Part shown: piece by piece, positions 1 through 6,363 of the stretch
Position numbering within the stretch: the stretch's first letter is position 1
Layout: each line of letters begins with the position of its first letter
Origin: Calditrichota bacterium
Lineage (GTDB): Bacteria; Electryoneota; RPQS01
Direction of reading: 5' to 3'
Assembly: GCA_020057985.1 (NCBI GenBank)
Contig: JAGVEU010000071.1
Coordinates: 1-9,128 of the forward strand
DNA length: 9,128 bases
The notes under the pieces: generated by a model
What the model was told of the DNA's origin: nothing
What the model saw: the letters and a program-made list of their open reading frames with translations, nothing else
Databases searched by the model: none
Position numbers and translations under genes: made by a program

Positions 1-1
1 C

Positions 2-715
2 GCATTGGACATGCTGCGGCTCGGACGAGCCAGAGCCTTGCTAGTTGGCGGCGTGGAAGAGCTTTGCATCCAAACGTTCCTTGGGTTCTACAAGCTGGGT
101 CTCCTGGCTACGTCCAAAGACGACGCGATGCCGGCATTTGCGCCATGCAGCGGAGAGGGTACGGGCACGCTGTTGGGTGAAGGCGCGGCATTTCTTGTGC
201 TGGAGCTGCAACAGGACGCGCTGAAGCGCAAGGCGCCGGTTATCGCCTCGCTGGCCGGATACGGCAGCTATTTCGATCCGAAAGCGGTCTTTCGGTACGA
301 CAGTGAAGGACGAGGGGCGCGAGAGGCGGTCACTGCAGCGCTTGATGACGCGGACATTAGGGCCGACCAGCTTGTCGGCATCAGCCGATCTGCCAACGGC
401 ATCAATGGAAGCGAGCAGGGGGAGCGTGCCGCGATTGACACGCTATTCGCCGGATCCGAAAGTCCGATAAGCAGCCTATCAGGCAAGGAGTTGTTCGGCG
501 AGACATTTAGCGCCGATGGCGCGTTGCGGCTTGCGATGGCGCTCGGGCGAGCCGAAGTAATGAGCGCGCGCCGCAATGGAAGTGACAGTCCTAAAGTGCT
601 GGTGGCCGGCTCGGGCCCGGTGGGCTCATCGTCGGCGGTGGTGGCCATACTGGCCCAGGCCCAGTCGGCCGGAGTCGTCCAGTGCAATGCGGGAGAGCCG
701 GCAAGGGCGCCATGA
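2..715 (+). CDS. Ketosynthase-like chain-length factor (KS-beta), 5' truncated by window edge
   Basis: This is the C-terminal 237 residues of a thiolase-fold beta-ketoacyl synthase; the start lies left of the window. The first visible residues (LDMLRLGRARALLVGG) align with YDLLRLGRAEVMVAGG of the complete ketosynthase at 2201-3421. The window therefore opens about ten residues past the position of the active-site Cys, which cannot be seen. Both catalytic histidines are missing. The HGTGT region reads SANG, with Ser at the His position, and the GHT region reads FGET, with Glu for His. The C-terminal glycine-rich gatekeeper loop (FGG in the other protein) has become GPVGSSSA. Such losses are typical of chain-length factors, which pair with an active ketosynthase, hold the growing chain and set its length. 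The partner is presumably the downstream KS-alpha. The stop overlaps the reductase start (ATGA). An inactive or decarboxylating ketosynthase is the alternative. Confidence 0.5.
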   Translation, partial: ALDMLRLGRARALLVGGVEELCIQTFLGFYKLGLLATSKDDAMPAFAPCSGEGTGTLLGEGAAFLVLELQQDALKRKAPVIASLAGYGSYFDPKAVFRYDSEGRGAREAVTAALDDADIRADQLVGISRSANGINGSEQGERAAIDTLFAGSESPISSLSGKELFGETFSADGALRLAMALGRAEVMSARRNGSDSPKVLVAGSGPVGSSSAVVAILAQAQSAGVVQCNAGEPARAP

Positions 716-1494
716 CACAAACCATAGCGTTATTACGGCCTGCAGTGCCTCCGATGCTAAAGGACAGGGTCATTCTCATTACGGGGGGTAGCCGCGGCAT
801 CGGGAGGGCGATTGTCGAGGCGATTTGTGCTGCCGGAGGGCGCGCGGCCTTCACTTATCAGAGCCGTAAAGCTGATGCTGAGCAGGTGGTACGGCAGGTG
901 TCCGGGGAGGGCGGCGGAGCGCTGGCTATTCAAGCGGACATCCGCGATTTTAAGCGCACGCAGGCGGTTGTCGCTGAAACGATTGAGCAATTCGGGCGGC
1001 TGGACGGACTGGTCAACAATGCTGGCATTACGCGCGATAAGGCGCTGATGATGATGTCGCCGGAAGACTGGCAGGAAGTCCTTGATACGAACCTGACCGG
1101 CACGTTCAACGCTTGCCGCGCGGCCATTGTGACCTTCATGAAGCAGAAGGCGGGCCGGATTGTGAACATCACATCCGTGGCCGGGCTCATGGGCGCCGAA
1201 CGCCAGGTCAATTACGCCGCCAGCAAGGCGGGCATCATCGGGCTGACCCGGTCGCTGGCCAAGGAGGTGGCTGGTTACGGGATTACCGTGAACGCCATCG
1301 CTCCTGGGTACATTGAAACGGGGATGACGGCATCACTGGATGCCAAGCGTTTAGAGGCCGCCAGAACCCAGATTCCTGTGGGGCGCTTTGGTAGAGCAGG
1401 AGAGGTGGGCTCGCTTGCCGCATATCTCTTAAGCGGCGCAGCGGGTTACATCACGGGGCAAGCGGTGGTGATTGACGGCGGGTTAACGTTGTAA
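712..1494 (+). CDS. fabG: 3-oxoacyl-ACP reductase, FabG-type short-chain dehydrogenase
   Basis: This cytosolic 260-residue classical short-chain dehydrogenase/reductase should reduce 3-ketoacyl-ACP to 3-hydroxyacyl-ACP with NAD(P)H. Visible motifs are the Rossmann TGGSRGIG (24-31), NNAG (102-105) and the catalytic tetrad Asn127, Ser155, Tyr168 and Lys172 (YAASK). The C-terminus, GYITGQAVVIDGG, is typical of FabG. I chose ATG 712 because it overlaps the previous stop as ATGA and has AAGGG four bases upstream. An in-frame GTG at 682 would lie inside the upstream gene. ATG 754 would give the usual FabG start (MLKDRV) but has no Shine-Dalgarno sequence. The protein thus carries about 14 extra N-terminal residues. 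Its place between KS-beta and the carrier protein suggests a pathway-specific reductase rather than the housekeeping copy. Fold and reaction are secure; the exact substrate is inferred. Confidence 0.5.
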   Translation: MTQTIALLRPAVPPMLKDRVILITGGSRGIGRAIVEAICAAGGRAAFTYQSRKADAEQVVRQVSGEGGGALAIQADIRDFKRTQAVVAETIEQFGRLDGLVNNAGITRDKALMMMSPEDWQEVLDTNLTGTFNACRAAIVTFMKQKAGRIVNITSVAGLMGAERQVNYAASKAGIIGLTRSLAKEVAGYGITVNAIAPGYIETGMTASLDAKRLEAARTQIPVGRFGRAGEVGSLAAYLLSGAAGYITGQAVVIDGGLTL

Positions 1495-1510
1495 CAGGGA
1501 GAGGGATTTG

Positions 1511-1753
1511 ATGGCGGAGCGGAAGATTGACCAGGACGTAATGGCATTGATTGCCGACATTCTTGAGATGGAACCGGGCAAGATCGACCCGAACGCCCAT
1601 TTGGTCGAAGACCTTGGCATGGATTCCATGATGGCGCTTGAGATCCTTGCGGGCATCGAGAAGAGGTTCAAGATTAAGGTGCCAGAGCAAGACCTGCCAA
1701 TGATCACTTCTGTGAATCGGGCGATTGAGCTGACCAAAAAGTATGTCAAGTAA
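1511..1753 (+). CDS. Acyl carrier protein
   Basis: This 80-residue acidic helical protein is the usual length for a stand-alone acyl carrier protein. The motif DLGMDSMMALE places the 4'-phosphopantetheine attachment serine at Ser39. It is followed by the expected helix (ALEILAGIEKRF) and a C-terminal helix rich in charged residues. It should carry the growing chain as a thioester between the reductase, dehydratase and ketosynthase encoded around it, after activation by a phosphopantetheinyl transferase that is not in this window. ATG 1511 was chosen over the in-frame TTG at 1508 because the purine-rich run GGGAGAGGGA (1497-1506) ends four bases before it. The gene follows the reductase by 16 bases and overlaps the dehydratase by 11 bases. 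It is probably dedicated to this pathway, since housekeeping carrier genes normally sit with the core fatty acid genes. Confidence 0.5.
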   Translation: MAERKIDQDVMALIADILEMEPGKIDPNAHLVEDLGMDSMMALEILAGIEKRFKIKVPEQDLPMITSVNRAIELTKKYVK

Positions 1754-2204
1754 GAGCATCGCTACAGTATTGGATTTCGAGCAAATCAAGGGGATCATCC
1801 CCCAGCGGTTTCCTTTTCTCATGATCGACCGGGTGATCGAGGCCGTCGCTGGCGAGCGTGTTGTCGCGATCAAGAACCTGACCGGCAATGAGTGGTTCTA
1901 TCAGGGGCACTTTCCCAAGCGGGCGGTGACTCCTGGGGCGATGATCGGTGAGGCTGTTGCCCAGACAGGCATAGTATTTTTTTCTTTAACTCAACCCAAG
2001 TTGCGAGATGTCACATTTCTTTTGGGTGCTATCAAAATGCGATTCCGGCGGCCGGCGTGGCCGGGCGACCAGCTTCGCATTGAGGTCACACCCATCCGAT
2101 TGACGGCGACCGCTGCCATGCTCAACGGCGTGGTCTCAGTGGGAGACCAGGAAATCGCCCGGGGCGAGTTTGCGCTGGCTGCGAAGCCTAACAGTGAGCT
2201 ATGA
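1743..2204 (+). CDS. fabZ: 3-hydroxyacyl-ACP dehydratase, FabZ-type hotdog fold
   Basis: This 153-residue single-hotdog dehydratase should remove water from 3-hydroxyacyl-ACP to give trans-2-enoyl-ACP. The N-terminal IPQRFPFLMIDRV corresponds to the FabZ signature LPHRYPFLLVDRV, with Gln replacing a His that is not catalytic. The active-site segment YQGHFPKRAVTPGAMIGEA supplies His56 and Glu70, spaced 14 residues apart as in FabZ. A Glu at this position favours FabZ over the FabA type, which has Asp and also isomerises the double bond. The start ATG 1743 lies within the end of the carrier protein gene, in another frame, and has only a weak purine run (AAAAAG) upstream, so it probably depends on translational coupling. 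The stop overlaps the KS-alpha start. With no enoyl reductase in view, its product may be elongated without reduction, leaving conjugated double bonds. Confidence 0.5.
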   Translation: MSSKSIATVLDFEQIKGIIPQRFPFLMIDRVIEAVAGERVVAIKNLTGNEWFYQGHFPKRAVTPGAMIGEAVAQTGIVFFSLTQPKLRDVTFLLGAIKMRFRRPAWPGDQLRIEVTPIRLTATAAMLNGVVSVGDQEIARGEFALAAKPNSEL

Positions 2205-3421
2205 AGCAGCGAGTTGTCGTAACGGGTCTTGGGGTGATTTCGTCGGTCGGCATCGGCTGGCGGAAGTTCTGGGACTCCCTGCTGGCCGGCCGATCAGGAA
2301 TTAGCAAGATCCGCTACGTGGGCACCGCAGCCTACCCCACCCAGTACGGTGGCGAAGTACACGACTTTGATCCGTTGCAATTCATGCCTGTCGCGGAGGC
2401 CAGGCGCCTTGGCCGCGGCGCGCAAATGGCGATTGCCGCCACCAAACTGGCGCTTGAAGATGCCAAGTGGGGTTGGGACGAGCTTTCATTGCTTCGAGTC
2501 GGCGTCTGTCTTGGCACGACCATGGCGGATATCCAGGCACTTGAGGATGCCGACAGCACTTGGGTCAAGCAGGGTGAAGAGCGAATCCGTCCGTCACGGG
2601 CCATGCAATATCCAAGCTGCACGATGAGTGCCAACGTCGCCCGTCACTTCGGCCTAACGGGGCCAAACCTCATGATTCCGAACGCCTGCGCGGCGGGTAA
2701 CTACGCGATTGGTTACGCATACGATTTGTTGCGGCTAGGGAGGGCTGAGGTCATGGTGGCCGGGGGCGCTGACCCCTTTTCACGGATTGCGTTTACCGGA
2801 TTTAACCGTATCTTTGCCGTGGCTCCTGAAAAGTGTCAGCCGTTTGACAAGAATCGGCAGGGCACACTAATTGGCGAAGGAGCTGGCGTGCTCGTTCTTG
2901 AGTCATATAAGCGGGCCAAGGAACGTGGGGCGACGATTTACGCTGAAATCCTTGGCTACGGCCTTAGTTGCGATGCACGACATATGACAATCCCTGATCC
3001 TGATGGGCTTGCACGCGTAATGCGCCGTGCGCTTAACGATGCAAATCTGCTAGCGGAAAAGGTGGATTATGTTAGCGCTCACGGTACCGGGACTCCCGCA
3101 AACGATAAAGCCGAATGTATTGCCATTCACCAGGTATTTGGTTCCCGTGTGTCAACGCTGCCAGTCAGTTCAATTAAATCTATGTTGGGGCACACGATGG
3201 GCGCCGCGAGCGCCTTGGAGGCTATTAGTTGCAGTCTTGCAATAAAGTGCGGTTATGTTCCGCCAACAATCAATTTCGAGACACCTGACTCCGAATGCCA
3301 GATAGATTGCGTTGCGAATGTTCCGCGAGAAGTCTGCGTCAGCATTGCGTTAAATAATTCTTTTGCTTTCGGAGGAAATAACGCGGGGTTGATATTGTCA
3401 GACGTCAAGGCTACCACCTGA
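2201..3421 (+). CDS. fabF: Beta-ketoacyl-ACP synthase II type (KS-alpha)
   Basis: This complete 406-residue condensing enzyme has the usual FabF/KS-alpha length. It should join malonyl-ACP to the growing acyl chain by decarboxylative Claisen condensation. The catalytic triad is intact: Cys163 (NACAAGN), His294 (HGTGT) and His331 (LGHTMG), with the supporting Lys326 (SIKSM). The C-terminal NNSFAFGGNN loop is the normal gatekeeper. It is probably the active half of a heterodimer with the degenerate ketosynthase at the left edge. The start overlaps the dehydratase stop as ATGA and has no strong Shine-Dalgarno sequence of its own, so translation is likely coupled. Composition changes inside the gene: line 2401-2460 counts 40/60 G+C, while 3121-3180 counts 28/60 and 3301-3360 counts 27/60. 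A plain FabF role in membrane lipid synthesis is possible, but the context argues for a specialised pathway. Confidence 0.5.
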   Translation: MKQRVVVTGLGVISSVGIGWRKFWDSLLAGRSGISKIRYVGTAAYPTQYGGEVHDFDPLQFMPVAEARRLGRGAQMAIAATKLALEDAKWGWDELSLLRVGVCLGTTMADIQALEDADSTWVKQGEERIRPSRAMQYPSCTMSANVARHFGLTGPNLMIPNACAAGNYAIGYAYDLLRLGRAEVMVAGGADPFSRIAFTGFNRIFAVAPEKCQPFDKNRQGTLIGEGAGVLVLESYKRAKERGATIYAEILGYGLSCDARHMTIPDPDGLARVMRRALNDANLLAEKVDYVSAHGTGTPANDKAECIAIHQVFGSRVSTLPVSSIKSMLGHTMGAASALEAISCSLAIKCGYVPPTINFETPDSECQIDCVANVPREVCVSIALNNSFAFGGNNAGLILSDVKATT

Positions 3422-3443
3422 TGCGGGTTACACTGAGCGCTTA

Positions 3444-4946
3444 ATGCAAAAAACGTACGATGCGGTTGTCATTGGGGCGGGTATTGGAGGTCTCACCGCT
3501 GCGAGCTACCTTGCCAAGGCAGGCCTTAGGATTTTGGTGGTAGAAAAACATTACACGGCCGGCGGTTATGCGAGTTCCTTCAAGAGGAAGGGATATTATT
3601 TTGATGTCGGGGCCCACTTCTTTGGTAGCTGTCGCCCGTCGGGTCATGTGGGCAAGATCATCGCGGATCACGCACTTGGTTCGAAGTTTGAAATGCTTAG
3701 GTGTGATCCTTCAGACGTTCTCATTGTGGGGGATAAGAGAGTAACCTTATATGCTGACTACGAAAAATTGGTAGCGGAATATCAGGCCGTTGCTCCAAAA
3801 GAGTCGCTGAACGTGAGACGGTTTCTAGACTACCTGTCGCTTTCAGCTCCGCTTCAGCTGTATGCAGAACTGAGGCAGCGCACTTTTGATTGGCTACTTG
3901 ACAAGTATTTTACGAGTCAGCTTCTAAAGTCGTTTTTCTCCATACCTCTTGGAAATGTTGCATTACCCTCTAGTAGAATTTCAGCACTTACCGCAGCACT
4001 CCTTTACCGAGAGTTCATTTTTGATGGTGGGTATTATCCAAGAGGAGGAATGCAAAGCTTCTCCGATGCCCTGGTCGAAAGAATTAGAGAGTATGGAGGG
4101 GATGTCGAATTTCTATCTCCTGCGTTTTCGATTGACATTAGACAGGGCGAAGTGCGTGGACTCATGATAAAAAGACGCGGGAAACTTGAAGAGTACGTTA
4201 CAACGAACCGAGTCATCGCGAATTGTGACTACCGTAGCCTAGTAAATATGCTCCCCCCTGAGATTGTTCAAGCGTCACCAGCGGTAAAGGAGCGACTGAC
4301 AAAATGGATGCCTTCCGTGTCTGCATTCATGGTGCATCTTGGAATTAATTACGATCTTCGGAAGGTAGCGAAATACAAGTGCAACGTCTGGTACTATCCA
4401 GGCGGTCACGTGGACGACTACTACACGTTATTAATGAACGGAAAGGTCGGGTTCGAGAAAGGTTTTGTCTTTTATAGCATCCCCTCCTTTCATGACTCAC
4501 GGTTACTTCCAGACGGCAAGCATTCTATCCAGATCATCATCGGTGCGCCCTACTATCCAAGGGCTTTTTGGGAGGAGAACGAATTAAAGGAGAAAATGGC
4601 GGAAGAACTCATTAAGAGGGTTGAGGCATTTATTCCAGGCCTTTCACAGTGGATTGAGGTTAAAGAGATTGCCATTCCCCCAACGCTTGAAAAATATACA
4701 GGAAATTACCACGGTGCAATGTACGGCTGGGCTTCTTCACCCGAGCAGACGGGGTTTTTTGACTCTGGGGATAGCTTTGGCGTCGCGGGTCTTTTTCTTG
4801 TTGGCCACTGGGCCGATCTACCAACAGGACGAAGCGGGATCGCGGCTGTTGCGGCCGCGGGGCGGCGTCTGTCTCGGCTTGTGCTGAAGAAGTGGAAAGC
4901 CCGCAGCACTCTTGTGCCGTCAGCAGAATCAGAAATGACAGCGTGA
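3444..4946 (+). CDS. Phytoene desaturase/carotenoid isomerase-like FAD oxidoreductase
   Basis: This 500-residue flavoprotein belongs to the CrtI/CrtISO-like amine-oxidase superfamily. The N-terminal dinucleotide fold reads VVIGAGIGGLTAA (glycine motif 11-16), followed by VVEKHYTAGGYASSF and FDVGAHFF, the standard FAD-contacting segments. The C-terminal FAD motif at about 449-477 includes LVGHWADLPTGRSGIA. Family members desaturate, isomerise or saturate long polyene or lipid chains, often at membranes. There is no isoprenoid gene nearby, so a carotenoid substrate is doubtful; the chain built by the adjacent ketosynthase cassette is the likelier one. Comparable enzymes are known near the acyl-assembly genes proposed for anammox ladderane lipids and in cinnamoyl-lipid clusters. 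It starts 22 bases after KS-alpha, probably in the same operon, although I see no clear Shine-Dalgarno sequence before ATG 3444. Superfamily is secure; reaction and substrate are not. Confidence 0.5.
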   Translation: MQKTYDAVVIGAGIGGLTAASYLAKAGLRILVVEKHYTAGGYASSFKRKGYYFDVGAHFFGSCRPSGHVGKIIADHALGSKFEMLRCDPSDVLIVGDKRVTLYADYEKLVAEYQAVAPKESLNVRRFLDYLSLSAPLQLYAELRQRTFDWLLDKYFTSQLLKSFFSIPLGNVALPSSRISALTAALLYREFIFDGGYYPRGGMQSFSDALVERIREYGGDVEFLSPAFSIDIRQGEVRGLMIKRRGKLEEYVTTNRVIANCDYRSLVNMLPPEIVQASPAVKERLTKWMPSVSAFMVHLGINYDLRKVAKYKCNVWYYPGGHVDDYYTLLMNGKVGFEKGFVFYSIPSFHDSRLLPDGKHSIQIIIGAPYYPRAFWEENELKEKMAEELIKRVEAFIPGLSQWIEVKEIAIPPTLEKYTGNYHGAMYGWASSPEQTGFFDSGDSFGVAGLFLVGHWADLPTGRSGIAAVAAAGRRLSRLVLKKWKARSTLVPSAESEMTA

Positions 4947-5086
4947 GACCAAGCCTGACGGGTAGGCCCACTGAAAAGCATGCGAGCCATGGCCAGTCTC
5001 TTTGATAATCGTTGTGGGTTTTGGACTCAGGACTAGAACCCGCTTCGCGATGAATATAGGCAGTGGGAAATTCCTGGTTCTCTAGT

Positions 5087-5096
5087 GTCACGTGAC
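5087..5096. promoter_or_regulatory. Perfect 10-base palindrome upstream of methyltransferase, possible operator
   Basis: GTCACGTGAC is a perfect 10-base palindrome placed 47 bases before the methyltransferase start and 22 bases before a possible -10 element (TATAAC, 5119-5124). A symmetric site of this kind could bind a dimeric regulator. No second copy was noticed near other genes in the window, and a 10-base palindrome can occur by chance, so the call is tentative. Confidence 0.5.
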
Positions 5097-5130
5097 GATA
5101 GTGGACCAGTCCTTGTTGTATAACCCTATA

Positions 5131-5136
5131 GGAGGA
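5131..5136 (+). promoter_or_regulatory. Shine-Dalgarno sequence deciding the methyltransferase start
   Basis: GGAGGA is a near-perfect ribosome binding site. It ends six bases before ATG 5143, which supports that start over the in-frame GTG at 5092. An ATG at 5138 also follows it, but that frame closes at once with TGA (ATGTGATGA), a minimal start-stop immediately before the true start. Confidence 0.5.
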
Positions 5137-5142
5137 CATGTG

Positions 5143-6234
5143 ATGAGCGGCTCTGTTATGGGTAGACTGCAGTTAGTGAAGGAGCGCTTGGCGTCTTTCG
5201 ATGATTCAGCAGAGAGGCTTGAAGCTGTGAAGGTGCAGGTTTCAGCCCAGATTACAGAATACACAGCCTTTCTTGATAAGCTTGAGAAGGAGCTGGGCCG
5301 AAAGCCTTCAATGGAGATGCTCAATAAGAATTACGCTGTGTTTAACAAACGTACAGTAGGTGTCATAGAGCGTTGTGATCAAATTATCCAGGAGATTCGA
5401 GACAAGCGTGCCCGAAAGTTCATTAAGCAAGATTTCAGAGCTCGCATTGATCGCTGGACAAAGAGGAACCCATTCATTAATCGCTCTCTGAAAAAGCCAC
5501 GTGGTTATGCGGGCGATTACCAAATGCTTGAGTCTGGTTATGCCATGAATCCGATATACAGGGGTGGGCTGTCAGGTCTGTTCGATAGATGTTTTATTGA
5601 TACTTTTCTTTGCGTTGGGTACCGAAAGGATAAACTGAAGGAACTAATTCGATCGCGTCTAGAAACGTCAAAGAACGGAGAGACGCTCCGCATGCTGTCT
5701 CTCGGTTCAGGTCCGTGTAGGGAATGGTATGAGCTTGAGCGGGAGTTAAAGGGGAAGGTGAAGCCTCGGCAAGTGTTTCTATACTGTTTGGACCAGGATA
5801 TCGCCGCGCTTACCTTTGCAAAGAAGCGGCTCAAGAACAATTGGTTGCTGGCTTCGGTGGAGTTTACCCAGGGAAATCTCCTGAACTTTACTGAACAGCC
5901 GAAGTGGAAGGAGCGACACCTGAGTTACGATCTAATTTACGGGTTAGGTATCGCGAATTACTTCTACGACGAGTCTCTAAAGAAGATTATTAGAGGACCT
6001 TTACCGCTACTGAAGGTTAAAGGAGAGTTGGCAATTACGCATAAGGATGAGGAGCGGTTCAAATTTCCAGTTGCAGACTGGCTCTGTGACTGGATATTCA
6101 TAAAGAGATCCGAAAGGGACTTTCTTCAGCTTTTTGACGAGTGTACGACGGAAGTAGACGGTACGTACAGCACACGAATAGAAAGGGAAGATTGCGGTGA
6201 AATCATGTTTGGAATGATTAGGCGGGAACGATGA
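5143..6234 (+). CDS. SAM-dependent methyltransferase, PhcB-like (fatty acid methyl ester family)
   Basis: This 363-residue protein has a helical N-terminal part (about 1-115, rich in charged residues) and a class I SAM methyltransferase domain. The glycine motif I is MLSLGSGPCREW (about 184-195). An acidic motif II, LYCLDQD (213-219), follows, then YDLIYGLGIANY (262-273) at the usual motif IV position. The segment PRGYAGDYQMLE (119-130) followed by NPIY recalls proteins annotated as extracellular factor 3-hydroxypalmitic acid methyl ester biosynthesis (PhcB). Those methylate a hydroxy-fatty-acid carboxylate to make a diffusible signal. If that holds, the acyl product of the upstream genes is an attractive substrate. 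The family match is from memory of motifs, and the superfamily call is firmer than the substrate. ATG 5143 follows GGAGGA by six bases; the in-frame GTG 5092 lacks such a site. The gene may have its own promoter. Confidence 0.5.
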   Translation: MSGSVMGRLQLVKERLASFDDSAERLEAVKVQVSAQITEYTAFLDKLEKELGRKPSMEMLNKNYAVFNKRTVGVIERCDQIIQEIRDKRARKFIKQDFRARIDRWTKRNPFINRSLKKPRGYAGDYQMLESGYAMNPIYRGGLSGLFDRCFIDTFLCVGYRKDKLKELIRSRLETSKNGETLRMLSLGSGPCREWYELERELKGKVKPRQVFLYCLDQDIAALTFAKKRLKNNWLLASVEFTQGNLLNFTEQPKWKERHLSYDLIYGLGIANYFYDESLKKIIRGPLPLLKVKGELAITHKDEERFKFPVADWLCDWIFIKRSERDFLQLFDECTTEVDGTYSTRIEREDCGEIMFGMIRRER

Positions 6235-6363
6235 CACTGTATAGACTATTTCCTATTTCTGCCTCTTTTCTGTCCTCGTCAATCGAGCTGTTCACGTATT
6301 GAAGTCGAACTAGTTGGCATCTAGGGAGGAATATATCAGCAAGTTACAAGCTTCAGACAGGCT
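6235..6363. other. Gap before antiporter gene with an orphan Shine-Dalgarno sequence
   Basis: This 129-base gap holds no gene, no clear terminator and no convincing promoter. It contains the palindrome AACTAGTT (6308-6315). A very strong ribosome-binding-like GGGAGGA (6324-6330) is also present, with no ATG, GTG or TTG at a usable distance after it. The antiporter ATG at 6364 is 33 bases farther on, and a TAG at 6322-6324 blocks any longer in-frame start. Confidence 0.5.

Larger units (their letters stand above)
4947..5142. other. Gap between oxidoreductase and methyltransferase genes
   Basis: This 196-base stretch is the longest gap in the window and has no convincing gene. It contains a short ATG frame of 18 codons (4980-5036). 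After its TAG stop, the same frame stays open to the TAA at 5121-5123, which could be a decayed reading frame or chance. A weak GCCT/AGGC stem (4953-4967) follows the oxidoreductase stop, but without a T-run I do not call a terminator. Two small symmetric sequences, GGAAATTCC (5066-5074) and GTCACGTGAC (5087-5096), and an AT-rich TATAAC (5119-5124) lie before the methyltransferase. A separate promoter here is plausible but unproven. Confidence 0.5.

Noticed and set aside
268..720. 150-codon minus-strand open frame opposite the left-edge ketosynthase
   Set aside because: The + strand frame aligns along its length with the second ketosynthase; the minus frame has no recognisable content.
3444..4946. 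Carotenoid biosynthesis role for the CrtI-like gene
   Set aside because: No phytoene synthase, prenyltransferase or other isoprenoid gene is in view; the neighbours are acyl-chain genes. It cannot be excluded if such genes lie outside the window.
5016..5041. GGGTT...AACCC pairing and a minus-strand stretch faintly like a tRNA T-arm
   Set aside because: The T-loop consensus is broken, the stem is imperfect and no cloverleaf or anticodon arm follows, so I do not call a tRNA or attachment site.
4660..5139. 159-codon open frame on the minus strand spanning the end of the oxidoreductase gene and the gap after it
   Set aside because: It lies mostly opposite a well-supported gene, has no recognisable motif and no convincing ribosome site; antisense shadow.
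5092..5142. GTG start at 5092 for the methyltransferase
   Set aside because: ATG 5143 has GGAGGA six bases upstream, while GTG 5092 sits within a palindrome with no ribosome site.
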